Shown here: positions 6,617-12,396 of the stretch, piece after piece | Layout: each line of letters opens with the position of its first letter | How positions within the stretch are numbered: the first letter of the stretch is position 1 | Assembly (NCBI GenBank): GCA_003161515.1 | Contig: PMOH01000343.1 | Span: 1-12,396, forward strand | Length of the DNA: 12,396 nucleotides | DNA from: Deltaproteobacteria bacterium | Lineage (GTDB): Bacteria > Desulfobacterota > Binatia > Binatales > Binataceae | Reading direction: 5' to 3' | Notes under the pieces: generated by a model | What the model was told of the DNA's origin: nothing | What the model saw: the letters and a program-made list of their open reading frames with translations, nothing else | The model's database searches: none | Translations under genes and position numbers: made by a program

Positions 6617-8185
6617 CTAGAACTTGAAAGTGATCGGGCTCGCCGCCGCTAGCATCCAGGCCCACCAGAGCGTTTCGAACGTCGCGATCAGAACCAGGTT
6701 GCGCGAGGTGCTGTACGCTGACGCCGAGAATATTTCGATCATCACGAACGCAAACACGATGATCGGCAGGATCAGCATCAGCACGCCCGGCAGGACATTC
6801 AGCGTCACGCCGACCACCATCAAGATCAGGATCAAGACGCGGCCGAGCGAGGCCCACATCGTCGACATAGCCAGGCCGCCGCGCCGCACCAGCAACTCGA
6901 AGCCGATCCAGAACGGAAACATCAGCACTGCGCCCATCGCCATTGCCATCAACCGCTCGGGCGATAACGACAGATGATGCAACAGAGGTGACATCGCGAC
7001 CTGGCACACGTATGCGACCGCGAATCCCGCCGCGCCGGCGATCAGCGCAGCGCCTGCACCTTCGCGGACTCGGTACCACTCGAGCGGATGCGACAGCGCA
7101 ATCGCGCCCACGACGATAAGTCCGGCGACCAGGTACCATGAAATTTGGATACTGCCGATAACCAGCGGCACGAACGACGCCGGATCTTCCGCCGCAAACG
7201 GCATCGACGCCAACAGCGCGCCGCCAACTATCAGCAGTCCGATCCACGCGCGCGGCCCCGGCCGGTCTTCAGCCCAACTCGGCGCCATCGAACCGCAAAT
7301 CCGGCCCAGCGGGACCAGCAGGAACACGAACATCAACAGTGCGAAGCGCGCAGCACCGCGACGGGGATCTTTGAGATCGATCGCACCGGTCCGCGCGGTT
7401 CCGAAGGTGCTGTCGAGCCATTTTACGATCGTGGTGGCGGCTTCCGGCGACGTCGTGATCGTTACGTGATTGACGCCCGGAATGCGGATCGCTTCGACGG
7501 CGTTGCCGTGCGTGAAATCGCCGTAGCTTTTACCGAGTTCGATCTTCGGCACGGCCGCCAGATGCGTCGCCAGCGCGATCGAGGTTTGCTGGATCGGCTC
7601 ATCGGGATCGTTCTGTGCAAAAATGAACAGCGCGTTCTTCGGACGCTCCGGACCGAGCACCCAACCGCCGGAAATCATCACCGCGCCCTTGAGATTGGGA
7701 TCGTGCGTCGCGTAGTCGAGCGCCGCACCCGCGCCCATCGAATGCCCCATCACGACGATTCGCGATCCATCGACCAGGTCGCTGCTGCGGAGATAATCGA
7801 CCGCTTTTTTCACGTCGTCGCGCAGGGCGTCGTCTTCGGCTATGCCGCCGTTGAACGGATTTCGATTCTCACCGTGACCATTTACGTCGATCGCGAGCAC
7901 GCCGTAACCATTGTTGGCGAGGCGCCGCGCGAGCGTGCTCATCAATCTGCGATCGCCGCTAAAGCCGTGAATCAGGACGACCGCCGGCGGACGCTCTGCC
8001 ACCGGTTTGGGGAATTGCGTGTAAAACGGATCGCCGGGCCCCGGCAGATACATCGTCGCCGGCTCATCCCCCGGCAACATCACGAACTCATGCCGCGGGC
8101 CTCCATTCTCGAGGCGTGCGAGGCGCGCGACCGCGATGATGAACAGCGCTACCAGTATGATCGTGATGATGCGGGAAATTTTCAT
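6617..8185 (-). CDS. alpha/beta hydrolase fused to a C-terminal multi-pass membrane domain
   Basis: A 522-residue protein. Residues 6-20 are a membrane anchor. Residues 30-265 are an alpha/beta hydrolase with oxyanion motif VLIHGFSGD (70-78), nucleophile elbow GHSMG (S149), an acid likely at D193 or D195 in FAQNDPDEP, and the catalytic histidine H240 in GVNH. The surrounding LAIDVNGHGENRNPF resembles dienelactone hydrolases and esterases. Residues ~279-515 hold seven or eight hydrophobic helices (about 280-296, 313-330, 338-363, 376-396, 411-432, 447-465, 468-486, 496-515). The enzyme domain therefore appears to be tethered between an N-terminal anchor and an integral membrane domain of unknown role. 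The substrate cannot be read from sequence. The ribosome binding site is weak. The gene is framed by inverted palindromic repeats on both sides. Confidence 0.85.
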   Translation of the reverse strand: MKISRIITIILVALFIIAVARLARLENGGPRHEFVMLPGDEPATMYLPGPGDPFYTQFPKPVAERPPAVVLIHGFSGDRRLMSTLARRLANNGYGVLAIDVNGHGENRNPFNGGIAEDDALRDDVKKAVDYLRSSDLVDGSRIVVMGHSMGAGAALDYATHDPNLKGAVMISGGWVLGPERPKNALFIFAQNDPDEPIQQTSIALATHLAAVPKIELGKSYGDFTHGNAVEAIRIPGVNHVTITTSPEAATTIVKWLDSTFGTARTGAIDLKDPRRGAARFALLMFVFLLVPLGRICGSMAPSWAEDRPGPRAWIGLLIVGGALLASMPFAAEDPASFVPLVIGSIQISWYLVAGLIVVGAIALSHPLEWYRVREGAGAALIAGAAGFAVAYVCQVAMSPLLHHLSLSPERLMAMAMGAVLMFPFWIGFELLVRRGGLAMSTMWASLGRVLILILMVVGVTLNVLPGVLMLILPIIVFAFVMIEIFSASAYSTSRNLVLIATFETLWWAWMLAAASPITFKF

Positions 8186-8202
8186 CGTAATTTGATCACC
8201 TC

Positions 8203-8296
8203 TCCCCTAATCCCTCTCCCTTCTCGAGAGGCGACTTTTAGTTTCTTACTTTCCGGTTCCCCTTCCCGCTCGGGAAGGGGTTAGGGGTTAGGTTGT
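8203..8296. repeat. intergenic palindromic repeat cluster, right copy of an inverted pair
   Basis: Two adjoining low-complexity elements. The first (8203-8232) is a CCTCTCCC-type repeat ending in TTCTCGAGAG. The second (8254-8296) contains the palindrome CCCCTTCCCG-CT-CGGGAAGGGG (8259-8280), then TTAGGGGTTAGGTTGTC, and is the inverted counterpart of 6564-6600. They lie between the cupin/VOC gene stop and the hydrolase start, so they may affect the leader of the hydrolase mRNA. Confidence 0.75.
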
Positions 8297-8313
8297 CCGT
8301 ATCGACCACCGCT

Positions 8314-9828
8314 TTAACCCTTCCCTGCCACATCCTTTAGCGGGGTTCCTACGAACCATACGTGACCGTATGGATCTTCGATTCCGCCGCAGCGGTCGCC
8401 CCAGTCTCGATTCTCCACCTCGTCAATGATCTTCGCGCCCGCTGCGACCGCGCGTCTGACAACGTCGTCAGTGTCGGCAACATAGATGTACATATGCACC
8501 GGCGAGCCGCCGTACGAACGCGGCGCACGCGACAAGCCATGCACGTCGTTCTGCTTCACGTCACGCGAAGTGGGATCCGAAAGCATGACGGTGGTCTCGC
8601 CCATCTTGAGCATTGCATGACTGACGATTCCGCTCGGCTCTTCGTCGCGCATCAGCACCGTCGCGCCAAACACGCTCTTGTAAAACTCGACCGCGTTCGC
8701 CACGCCTTCGATATTCAAGAACGGCATGATACTGCGCGAGATCGCCGCTGTCGGCGCCGCGACTTTCTCGACTTCGACTCGAGGATCGTCGGCTTCAGAA
8801 AACTCGCCGTTATCGATCGGCGTCCCGTACAGCATCGACACGGATTTTTCGGCGAACTGGCGATGCCACAATCCTTGCGGACACACGAACGCCTCGCCCG
8901 CGCGAAGTTTCCGCGTTACCGGCCCGTCGTCGGTCAGGGTTGTGATATCGAGCTCGCCGTCAAGCGCCAGCAGCAACTCGTCGCCATCAGGATGCCGCTC
9001 CCAGGGCGTCTGCCCCGTGTAGCTCATCACGCCGAGCGTAAGATTCCCGATCTTCGCGACGTTGCGGACCGCGGCGTTGGCATCGTCGCCGGTCGTGTCG
9101 GCGGTGATATTGAGATGCGGGACCTCGCGCAGCGCGGCGCGCAGATCGTGCTCTTGCAGCTTCGCGGCGGTACTCCTGCGCACCTGCCGCCGCGCGACAC
9201 GCTCGTTTTTCGGACGCGGATCTCTTGCCGCCGAGCCCTCGGTGCGGCGCGGCGTCAGGTAAAGCGCCGAGACGAACGGCCGCGGCTTCAGGCGATGCCA
9301 CAATCCTTCCGGACAGATGAACATCGAGCCCGCGTGAATCGTCGATTCGACCGGACCGCCATCGGTCAAGGTGACGATGTCGGTTTCGCCGTCCATCACG
9401 TAGATCATCTCGTCGCCGCCGAAATGGCGCTCCCAATTCGTGCGCTTGTCGCCGCGCGATACTATCAGTAGATGATCGTTGTTCATCGAGTCGAGGAAAC
9501 GCATCGACATGTCGGGCAAATCGCTCAACGCGGCGCGCACGTCATGTACGATAAAGTTCGGCTGATCCTCCAACTGCTCGAGGCGCTCTTCGATATCCTG
9601 ATGAGTGAACAGCGGCTTGCCGCCCACGAGCTCAAGTTCCTTCGACTGCGCGGCGAGGTCCGCCTTCAGACGATTGCGAAAATCGGCGCGCGGCAAATCG
9701 CGCAACTCGCCTGCGATCCGCAGAATCGCCGCGAGCCGCGGATCGGAGGTGGGCAGCGACGCATCGGGCTTCGCCATGATCGCCTCCACCGCATGGTCCA
9801 GTTGTTCGATCAGTTTCCCCTTAGCCAT
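8314..9828 (-). CDS. tandem-cupin plus VOC domain protein, candidate sensor/anti-sigma partner of the ECF factor
   Basis: A 504-residue soluble protein. Residues 1-60 are helical, with DPRLAAILRIAGELRDLPRADF (29-50) resembling the N-terminal segments of some proteins encoded next to ECF factors. No HxxxCxxC zinc motif is present. Two cupin modules follow (about 95-195 and 227-337). They are tandem duplicates: both have WERH-xx-GDE, DGExDIxTLTD, GPV and a CPxGLWHR second motif. Residues 365-497 form a VOC domain of the PhnB-like kind (MPFLNIEGVANAVEFYKSVF; GGIEDPYGHVWFVGTP). The start at 9828 is chosen because it overlaps the sigma stop by 8 bp (ATGGCTAA), indicating translational coupling. 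An upstream start at 9945 would overlap the sigma gene by 125 bp and adds a non-homologous leader. The function as a sigma regulator is inference; a catabolic dioxygenase-like enzyme is the alternative. Confidence 0.85.
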   Translation of the reverse strand: MAKGKLIEQLDHAVEAIMAKPDASLPTSDPRLAAILRIAGELRDLPRADFRNRLKADLAAQSKELELVGGKPLFTHQDIEERLEQLEDQPNFIVHDVRAALSDLPDMSMRFLDSMNNDHLLIVSRGDKRTNWERHFGGDEMIYVMDGETDIVTLTDGGPVESTIHAGSMFICPEGLWHRLKPRPFVSALYLTPRRTEGSAARDPRPKNERVARRQVRRSTAAKLQEHDLRAALREVPHLNITADTTGDDANAAVRNVAKIGNLTLGVMSYTGQTPWERHPDGDELLLALDGELDITTLTDDGPVTRKLRAGEAFVCPQGLWHRQFAEKSVSMLYGTPIDNGEFSEADDPRVEVEKVAAPTAAISRSIMPFLNIEGVANAVEFYKSVFGATVLMRDEEPSGIVSHAMLKMGETTVMLSDPTSRDVKQNDVHGLSRAPRSYGGSPVHMYIYVADTDDVVRRAVAAGAKIIDEVENRDWGDRCGGIEDPYGHVWFVGTPLKDVAGKG

Positions 9829-10384
9829 TCGTATCACCCAGCCGCACCCGCAAATTCTGCATGGCGCGGAATTGAAGCTGCTTGACGCTGCCCTCGGAGC
9901 GTCCGAGCGCAGTCGCGATTTCGCGAATCGATTTGTCTTCCGCAAACCGCATCACGATCACCCGCGATTGATCGCGCGGCAGCCGCTCGACCAGCTTGAA
10001 CAACCGCCCGCGCCGCTCGACGTCGTCGATGCTAGTCGCATCTTCAACGCCAGCATCACTTTCCTGAAAAAAGGCGCGGCGCTTGGCGATGCTCTTCGAT
10101 CGATCCGCAATTTCGTTGGCAGCTATTCTGTAAAGCCAGGCCGCAAATGGCACCCCGCGCCATTCAAAGCGCGGCAAACTTTTCAGCGCAAGATGGAAAA
10201 CATCGGAAGTAATATCCTGCGCCTCATCGCGATCGCGCACGCGCCGAATGACATAGGCATAGACGCGCTCAAAGTTGGCCTCGTACAAATCCGCGAAGCG
10301 CGCGCGATCCCGCTGCGCCGCCTCGATCAGAGCGCGCTCCGCCGAGCAATCGCGATCAAGCCGCGCCGCAGTCCGCGCTTTCAC
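9821..10384 (-). CDS. ECF-type RNA polymerase sigma factor
   Basis: A 187-residue sigma-70 family protein with only regions 2 and 4. Region 2 spans about 30-97 (LYEANFERVYAYVIRRVRD, then DITSDVFHLALKSLPRF and FAAWLYRIAANEIAD). Region 4 spans about 127-182 (LVERLPRDQSRVIVMRFAED, SIREIATALGRSEGSVKQLQ helix-turn-helix, RAMQNLRVRL). It directs core polymerase to a regulon that cannot be named from here. The start is taken as the GTG at 10384, with GGAGGG four bases upstream. A GTG at 10465 would add a 27-residue leader without visible homology. The gene overlaps the cupin/VOC gene and very likely forms a two-gene operon with it. There is no zinc-binding anti-sigma gene nearby. Confidence 0.93.
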   Translation of the reverse strand: MKARTAARLDRDCSAERALIEAAQRDRARFADLYEANFERVYAYVIRRVRDRDEAQDITSDVFHLALKSLPRFEWRGVPFAAWLYRIAANEIADRSKSIAKRRAFFQESDAGVEDATSIDDVERRGRLFKLVERLPRDQSRVIVMRFAEDKSIREIATALGRSEGSVKQLQFRAMQNLRVRLGDTNG

Positions 10385-10388
10385 GCCA

Positions 10389-10394
10389 CCCTCC
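10389..10394 (-). promoter_or_regulatory. ribosome binding site deciding the sigma factor start
   Basis: GGAGGG on the minus strand, four bases before GTG 10384. It is the strongest Shine-Dalgarno match near any candidate start of this gene. Confidence 0.65.
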
Positions 10395-10528
10395 GGCGCA
10401 ATGGCGCGACCCACGTCGCGCACAGCAGAGCGCGTCGCATATAAGGATACAGCACGAGCGGACACATCAGCCTCTATCTACAGAACCCGCGCCCTCCCGA
10501 AAAGGTTACGCCGATGGCGCGAAGCGCG
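10395..10528. other. sigma factor leader and degenerate repeat fragment
   Basis: This stretch upstream of the sigma gene should contain its promoter. A minus-strand TATCCTTATAT at about 10440-10450 resembles a -10 region, but no matching -35 is clear. At 10481-10505 the sequence CAGAACCCGCGCCCTCCCGA resembles a shortened copy of the repeat at 11365-11441, in the same orientation as that copy. Confidence 0.35.
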
Positions 10529-10669
10529 TCCGATTCTTACCTCGCCCGTTATTTTACGGGAGAGGCGGCCGGCCGCATCGCGGCAGGCGGTGAGGGTTCT
10601 GAGGTCTCATCGGAAAAGCCAGGCTCACAACGTTTTTGTGTCATTCTAGAGCGAAGCGAAGAATCCCGG
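10529..10669. repeat. left arm of ~140-bp inverted repeat flanking the plus-strand gene
   Basis: It pairs in inverted orientation with 11297-11441. The outer block (10529-10601) contains two hairpins. The inner block (10636-10669) matches the other arm over 29 of 29 bases (10636-10664) and at four of the next five. The 34-bp spacer between blocks has the same length in both arms and is partly conserved. The inner block (GTCATTCTAGAGCGAAGCGA) resembles intergenic repeats seen in many bacterial genomes. The arm ends 22 bp before the start of the enclosed gene. Confidence 0.85.
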
Positions 10670-10691
10670 ATTCCGCCCGACTCCGAAAGAG

Positions 10692-11276
10692 ATGATGAGC
10701 GCTGCGACGATGAAGAAAATAAATCGCGTGAACACGAACCAGCCGAAGATCAAGTTGGGTCCGGTCATTGCCCGCCGCGTTCTCACCGAATACACGGGAG
10801 ATATTATCCGAAAGGTCGCGGTCTCGATCGGAGCGCCGCGCCCCTGGCCTAAGAGCGACTGGGTGTGTCCCTTCCTCATCGAAGGGAGAGAGAAGCCTCT
10901 AGTTGAACGGGCCTTCGGAGTCGACGCACTTCAGGCGCTGTTGCTCGCGGTCGAAGGAATCCGAGTACGTCTCGACCAGACCGGCAGTCGTTTCGAATGG
11001 CTGGATCTGTCGGGGCCGTGGATACCGCGCCTAGTTCCGACGGGGCTGGGGAAACGCTTCGAACAGCGCGTCAGTCAGTTTATCGATCGCGAGACGGCGC
11101 GCCATTGGGAGGCGAGGCTTAGGGCTCGCAAGGCACGACTCGCCGAATTCGAAGCGGAGTTGAAGCAGCGCAAGAAAACGGTCGCGCAATGGGAAGCGGT
11201 CCTCAAAAGACGGAAAGCGATGGCAGCCGATTGGGAAAAGGATCTGAAACCCCTAATGAAGGGCCGGGATCGATAA
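10692..11276 (+). CDS. probable DUF6968-family protein with C-terminal 14-residue repeats
   Basis: A 194-residue protein and the only plus-strand gene here. Residues 24-105 (GPVIARRVLTEY, VSIGAPRPW, SDWVCPFLIEG, ERAFGVDALQALLLAVEGIR, FEWLDLSG) look like the DUF6968 domain, of unknown function; this is a recognition from memory. Residues 138-193 are four exact-length 14-residue repeats with consensus xWEAxLKxRKAxxA, two heptads each, very basic and predicted to be a continuous helix or coiled coil. They could serve nucleic-acid or acidic-partner binding. Both ends are bounded closely by inverted repeats, which suggests arrival as a unit. The start could also be the ATG at 10695 or 10710. No strong ribosome binding site is visible. 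Confidence 0.75.
   Translation: MMSAATMKKINRVNTNQPKIKLGPVIARRVLTEYTGDIIRKVAVSIGAPRPWPKSDWVCPFLIEGREKPLVERAFGVDALQALLLAVEGIRVRLDQTGSRFEWLDLSGPWIPRLVPTGLGKRFEQRVSQFIDRETARHWEARLRARKARLAEFEAELKQRKKTVAQWEAVLKRRKAMAADWEKDLKPLMKGRDR
11103..11270 (+). repeat. four 42-bp in-frame coding repeats
   Basis: Four consecutive 42-bp units (11103-11144, 11145-11186, 11187-11228, 11229-11270) encode the 14-residue repeats. The proteins align without gaps at Trp/Phe-2, Glu-3, Leu-6 and Lys/Arg-7, and the first three end in Ala. The DNA has diverged more than the protein, so the duplication is old and under selection for the heptad pattern. The fourth unit is degenerate. Confidence 0.85.
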
Positions 11277-11296
11277 GAAGCTAGGCGAAGAAGGAG

Positions 11297-11441
11297 CCGG
11301 TATTCTTCGCTTCGCTCTAGAATGACACAAGAAGGTGAGCGCGCGAGCTTTTGTGGTGGGATCGCAGAACCCTCACCCACCGACCGCGATGCGGTCGGCC
11401 GCCTCTCCCGTGAAAATAACGGGCGAGGTAAGAGTCGGACG
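11297..11441. repeat. right arm of ~140-bp inverted repeat flanking the plus-strand gene
   Basis: The inverted counterpart of 10529-10669. The inner block is 11297-11330 and the outer block 11365-11441. The outer block folds into CCGACCGC-GAT-GCGGTCGG (11380-11398) and a 10-bp stem with one mismatch, CCTCTCCCGT/ACGGGCGAGG (11402-11411 with 11419-11428). In the first hairpin an A-T pair here is G-C in the left arm, one compensatory change that hints at a selected structure. The arm begins 20 bp after the stop of the enclosed gene. Confidence 0.85.
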
Positions 11442-11471
11442 CCGCCACCCTCTCCGAAAAAGAACCTGAGA

Positions 11472-11561
11472 GCAAAATGGCGTCCTCGCCATTTTGCGAT
11501 TAGTACCGGGTGCAGGGGTCACCCCTGCCCGAGGAGGTGCGGAACCCACGGTCGGTTCCGC
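11472..11561. repeat. cluster of three hairpins downstream of the PadR gene
   Basis: Three consecutive perfect inverted repeats: GCAAAATGGCG with a TCCT loop (11472-11497, 11-bp stem); GCAGGGG with a TCA loop (11512-11528, 7-bp stem); and GCGGAACC with a 7-base loop (11539-11561, 8-bp stem). The last is 6 bp after the PadR stop on the minus strand. None is followed by a T-run, so they look like stacked REP-type elements. The third may still act as an mRNA 3' end structure. Confidence 0.75.
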
Positions 11562-11567
11562 ATTCAA

Positions 11568-12386
11568 TCAAGTGGATTGCTTTCCCGATTGCGCCGCTGC
11601 GCGCGCCTGCTCGCGCGCCTTGCGGCGATTGTATCTCTTCATTCCTGCGACCATCTCATCGCGGGCCATTTGGCCGTGGCGGATTGGGTCGAAGGGGATC
11701 AGCGGCTTCATCTGCGTGCGCATATTCTCCGCTGGGAACAGCGCGCGATTGCGTTCGACCTCGGCGATTGCCCATTCGCACCAGCGGATGTTCTCGCCCA
11801 TCCAATCGATCCCGCGCTTTAGCGTGAACATCGAGAACATCGCGTTCACGTCGCGGTAGCCCTTGCCGTCGGCGAAGTAAGTCTTCTCGATCTCGCGATA
11901 ACGTTTCAGATGAATCGCCCACGACCTTTGCTCTTCTTTGAGCACCGCGATCGCGCCATCCGCGCCCAGATTTCCGAGGAAGCGGCATCGCAACAGCGGC
12001 GGATGCTTCAGGTTGATGCCCTCGAACGGACTCTCGAGCCATTCGATCAGCAGCCGCTCACCCGACGACGTGATGGTGTAAAGGCGCTTGTTGGGGCGGT
12101 TACGCTGCACGACGTTGCGCCGCTTGATCAGCCCGAACTCTTCCATCCGATCGAGCGTCGGATAGATCTGCGTCGGATGCGCGTGCCAGTAATGCGCCAT
12201 CGACAGATCGAAGATCTTCATGATGTCGTAGCCCGACACGCCGGGCACTTCCGCGATCAATCCGAGCAGCGCGAGATCGAGCGACGCTTTCCGAGTGGGA
12301 AAGCGCAGGTAGCCGAGCCCGTCGTTCGGACCCTCAGACGCGCGCTCGCGGCTTCGGGCGCTCGGCGGACGCGCTGCCTTCTTCAT
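11568..12386 (-). CDS. PadR-family transcriptional regulator
   Basis: A 272-residue regulator. The winged helix-turn-helix spans about 36-116: LDLALLGLIAEVPGVSGYDI, then HAHPTQIYPTLDRMEEFGLI as the recognition helix region, and RLYTITSSGERLLIEWL as the wing and following helix. Residues 120-272 form an alpha-helical C-terminal dimerisation region, longer than in compact PadR proteins and ending in a basic tail (KRYNRRKAREQARAAA). Such regulators usually repress neighbouring stress, efflux or catabolic genes. The target here is unknown because the upstream side lies outside the window. The frame stays open to the window edge, so a start upstream of 12386 is possible. The 35-residue leader before the HTH is basic and unstructured. 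Confidence 0.9.
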   Translation of the reverse strand: MKKAARPPSARSRERASEGPNDGLGYLRFPTRKASLDLALLGLIAEVPGVSGYDIMKIFDLSMAHYWHAHPTQIYPTLDRMEEFGLIKRRNVVQRNRPNKRLYTITSSGERLLIEWLESPFEGINLKHPPLLRCRFLGNLGADGAIAVLKEEQRSWAIHLKRYREIEKTYFADGKGYRDVNAMFSMFTLKRGIDWMGENIRWCEWAIAEVERNRALFPAENMRTQMKPLIPFDPIRHGQMARDEMVAGMKRYNRRKAREQARAAAQSGKQST

Positions 12387-12396
12387 TGCGCGGGCA

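Noticed and set aside
8259..8280. Palindrome as intrinsic terminator of the cupin/VOC gene
   Set aside because: The stem has only a two-base centre and no T-run follows on the minus strand; it belongs to a repeat found inverted at 6564-6600.
7145..8284. Plus-strand open frame opposite the hydrolase
   Set aside because: The minus strand carries a complete catalytic triad and membrane helices; the plus frame has no recognisable features.
8362..9471. Plus-strand open frame opposite the cupin/VOC gene
   Set aside because: Antisense of duplicated cupin motifs; no independent evidence of coding.
9829..9945. Upstream extension of the cupin/VOC protein to 9945
   Set aside because: The extra 39 residues are read from within sigma region 4 codons in another frame, and the start at 9828 gives the natural ATGGCTAA coupling.
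10385..10465. Longer sigma factor starting at GTG 10465
   Set aside because: The leader has no homology to sigma region 2, and GGAGGG just before GTG 10384 favours the shorter form.
10529..11441. CRISPR array or insertion sequence
   Set aside because: Repeats are a single inverted pair without regular spacers, and the enclosed gene shows no transposase motifs.

Overview
The window is GC-rich bacterial chromosome from a Gram-negative-type organism. Evidence for this is a periplasmic Do-family protease, acyl-CoA metabolism, a PadR regulator and an ECF sigma factor. No rRNA or tRNA gene is visible and no marker protein fixes the taxon. The content would suit an uncultivated soil lineage near the former Deltaproteobacteria, such as Candidatus Binatota, but that is inference. 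Eleven of the twelve genes lie on the minus strand. The single plus-strand gene sits inside a pair of inverted repeats.

Left part (1-4001): a 3'-truncated CaiB/BaiF-family gene whose residues match the alpha-methylacyl-CoA racemase triad; a small secreted Asp/Asn-rich protein; then, in transcription order, a run of a geranylgeranyl-reductase-family flavoprotein, a small single-pass membrane protein and a cytoplasmic BtuF-like binding protein. The last three are spaced 35 and 12 bp apart and probably form an operon.

Middle part (4011-8300): a Do/HtrA serine protease that ends in a clear intrinsic terminator, a single-cysteine peroxiredoxin of the BCP type, and an alpha/beta hydrolase fused to a multi-pass membrane domain. 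The hydrolase gene is bracketed by an inverted pair of short palindromic repeats.

Right part (8314-12396): an ECF sigma factor gene overlaps by 8 bp a gene for a 504-residue soluble protein made of an N-terminal helical segment, two tandem cupins and a C-terminal VOC (glyoxalase-like) domain. This looks like a sigma factor with an unusual, zinc-motif-free sensor or anti-sigma partner, and it is the best candidate here for an undescribed system. Next comes a plus-strand gene (probably DUF6968 family) with four 14-residue repeats at its C-terminus, bounded on both sides by about 140-bp inverted repeats that look like a cassette. The window ends with a cluster of hairpins and a PadR-family regulator.
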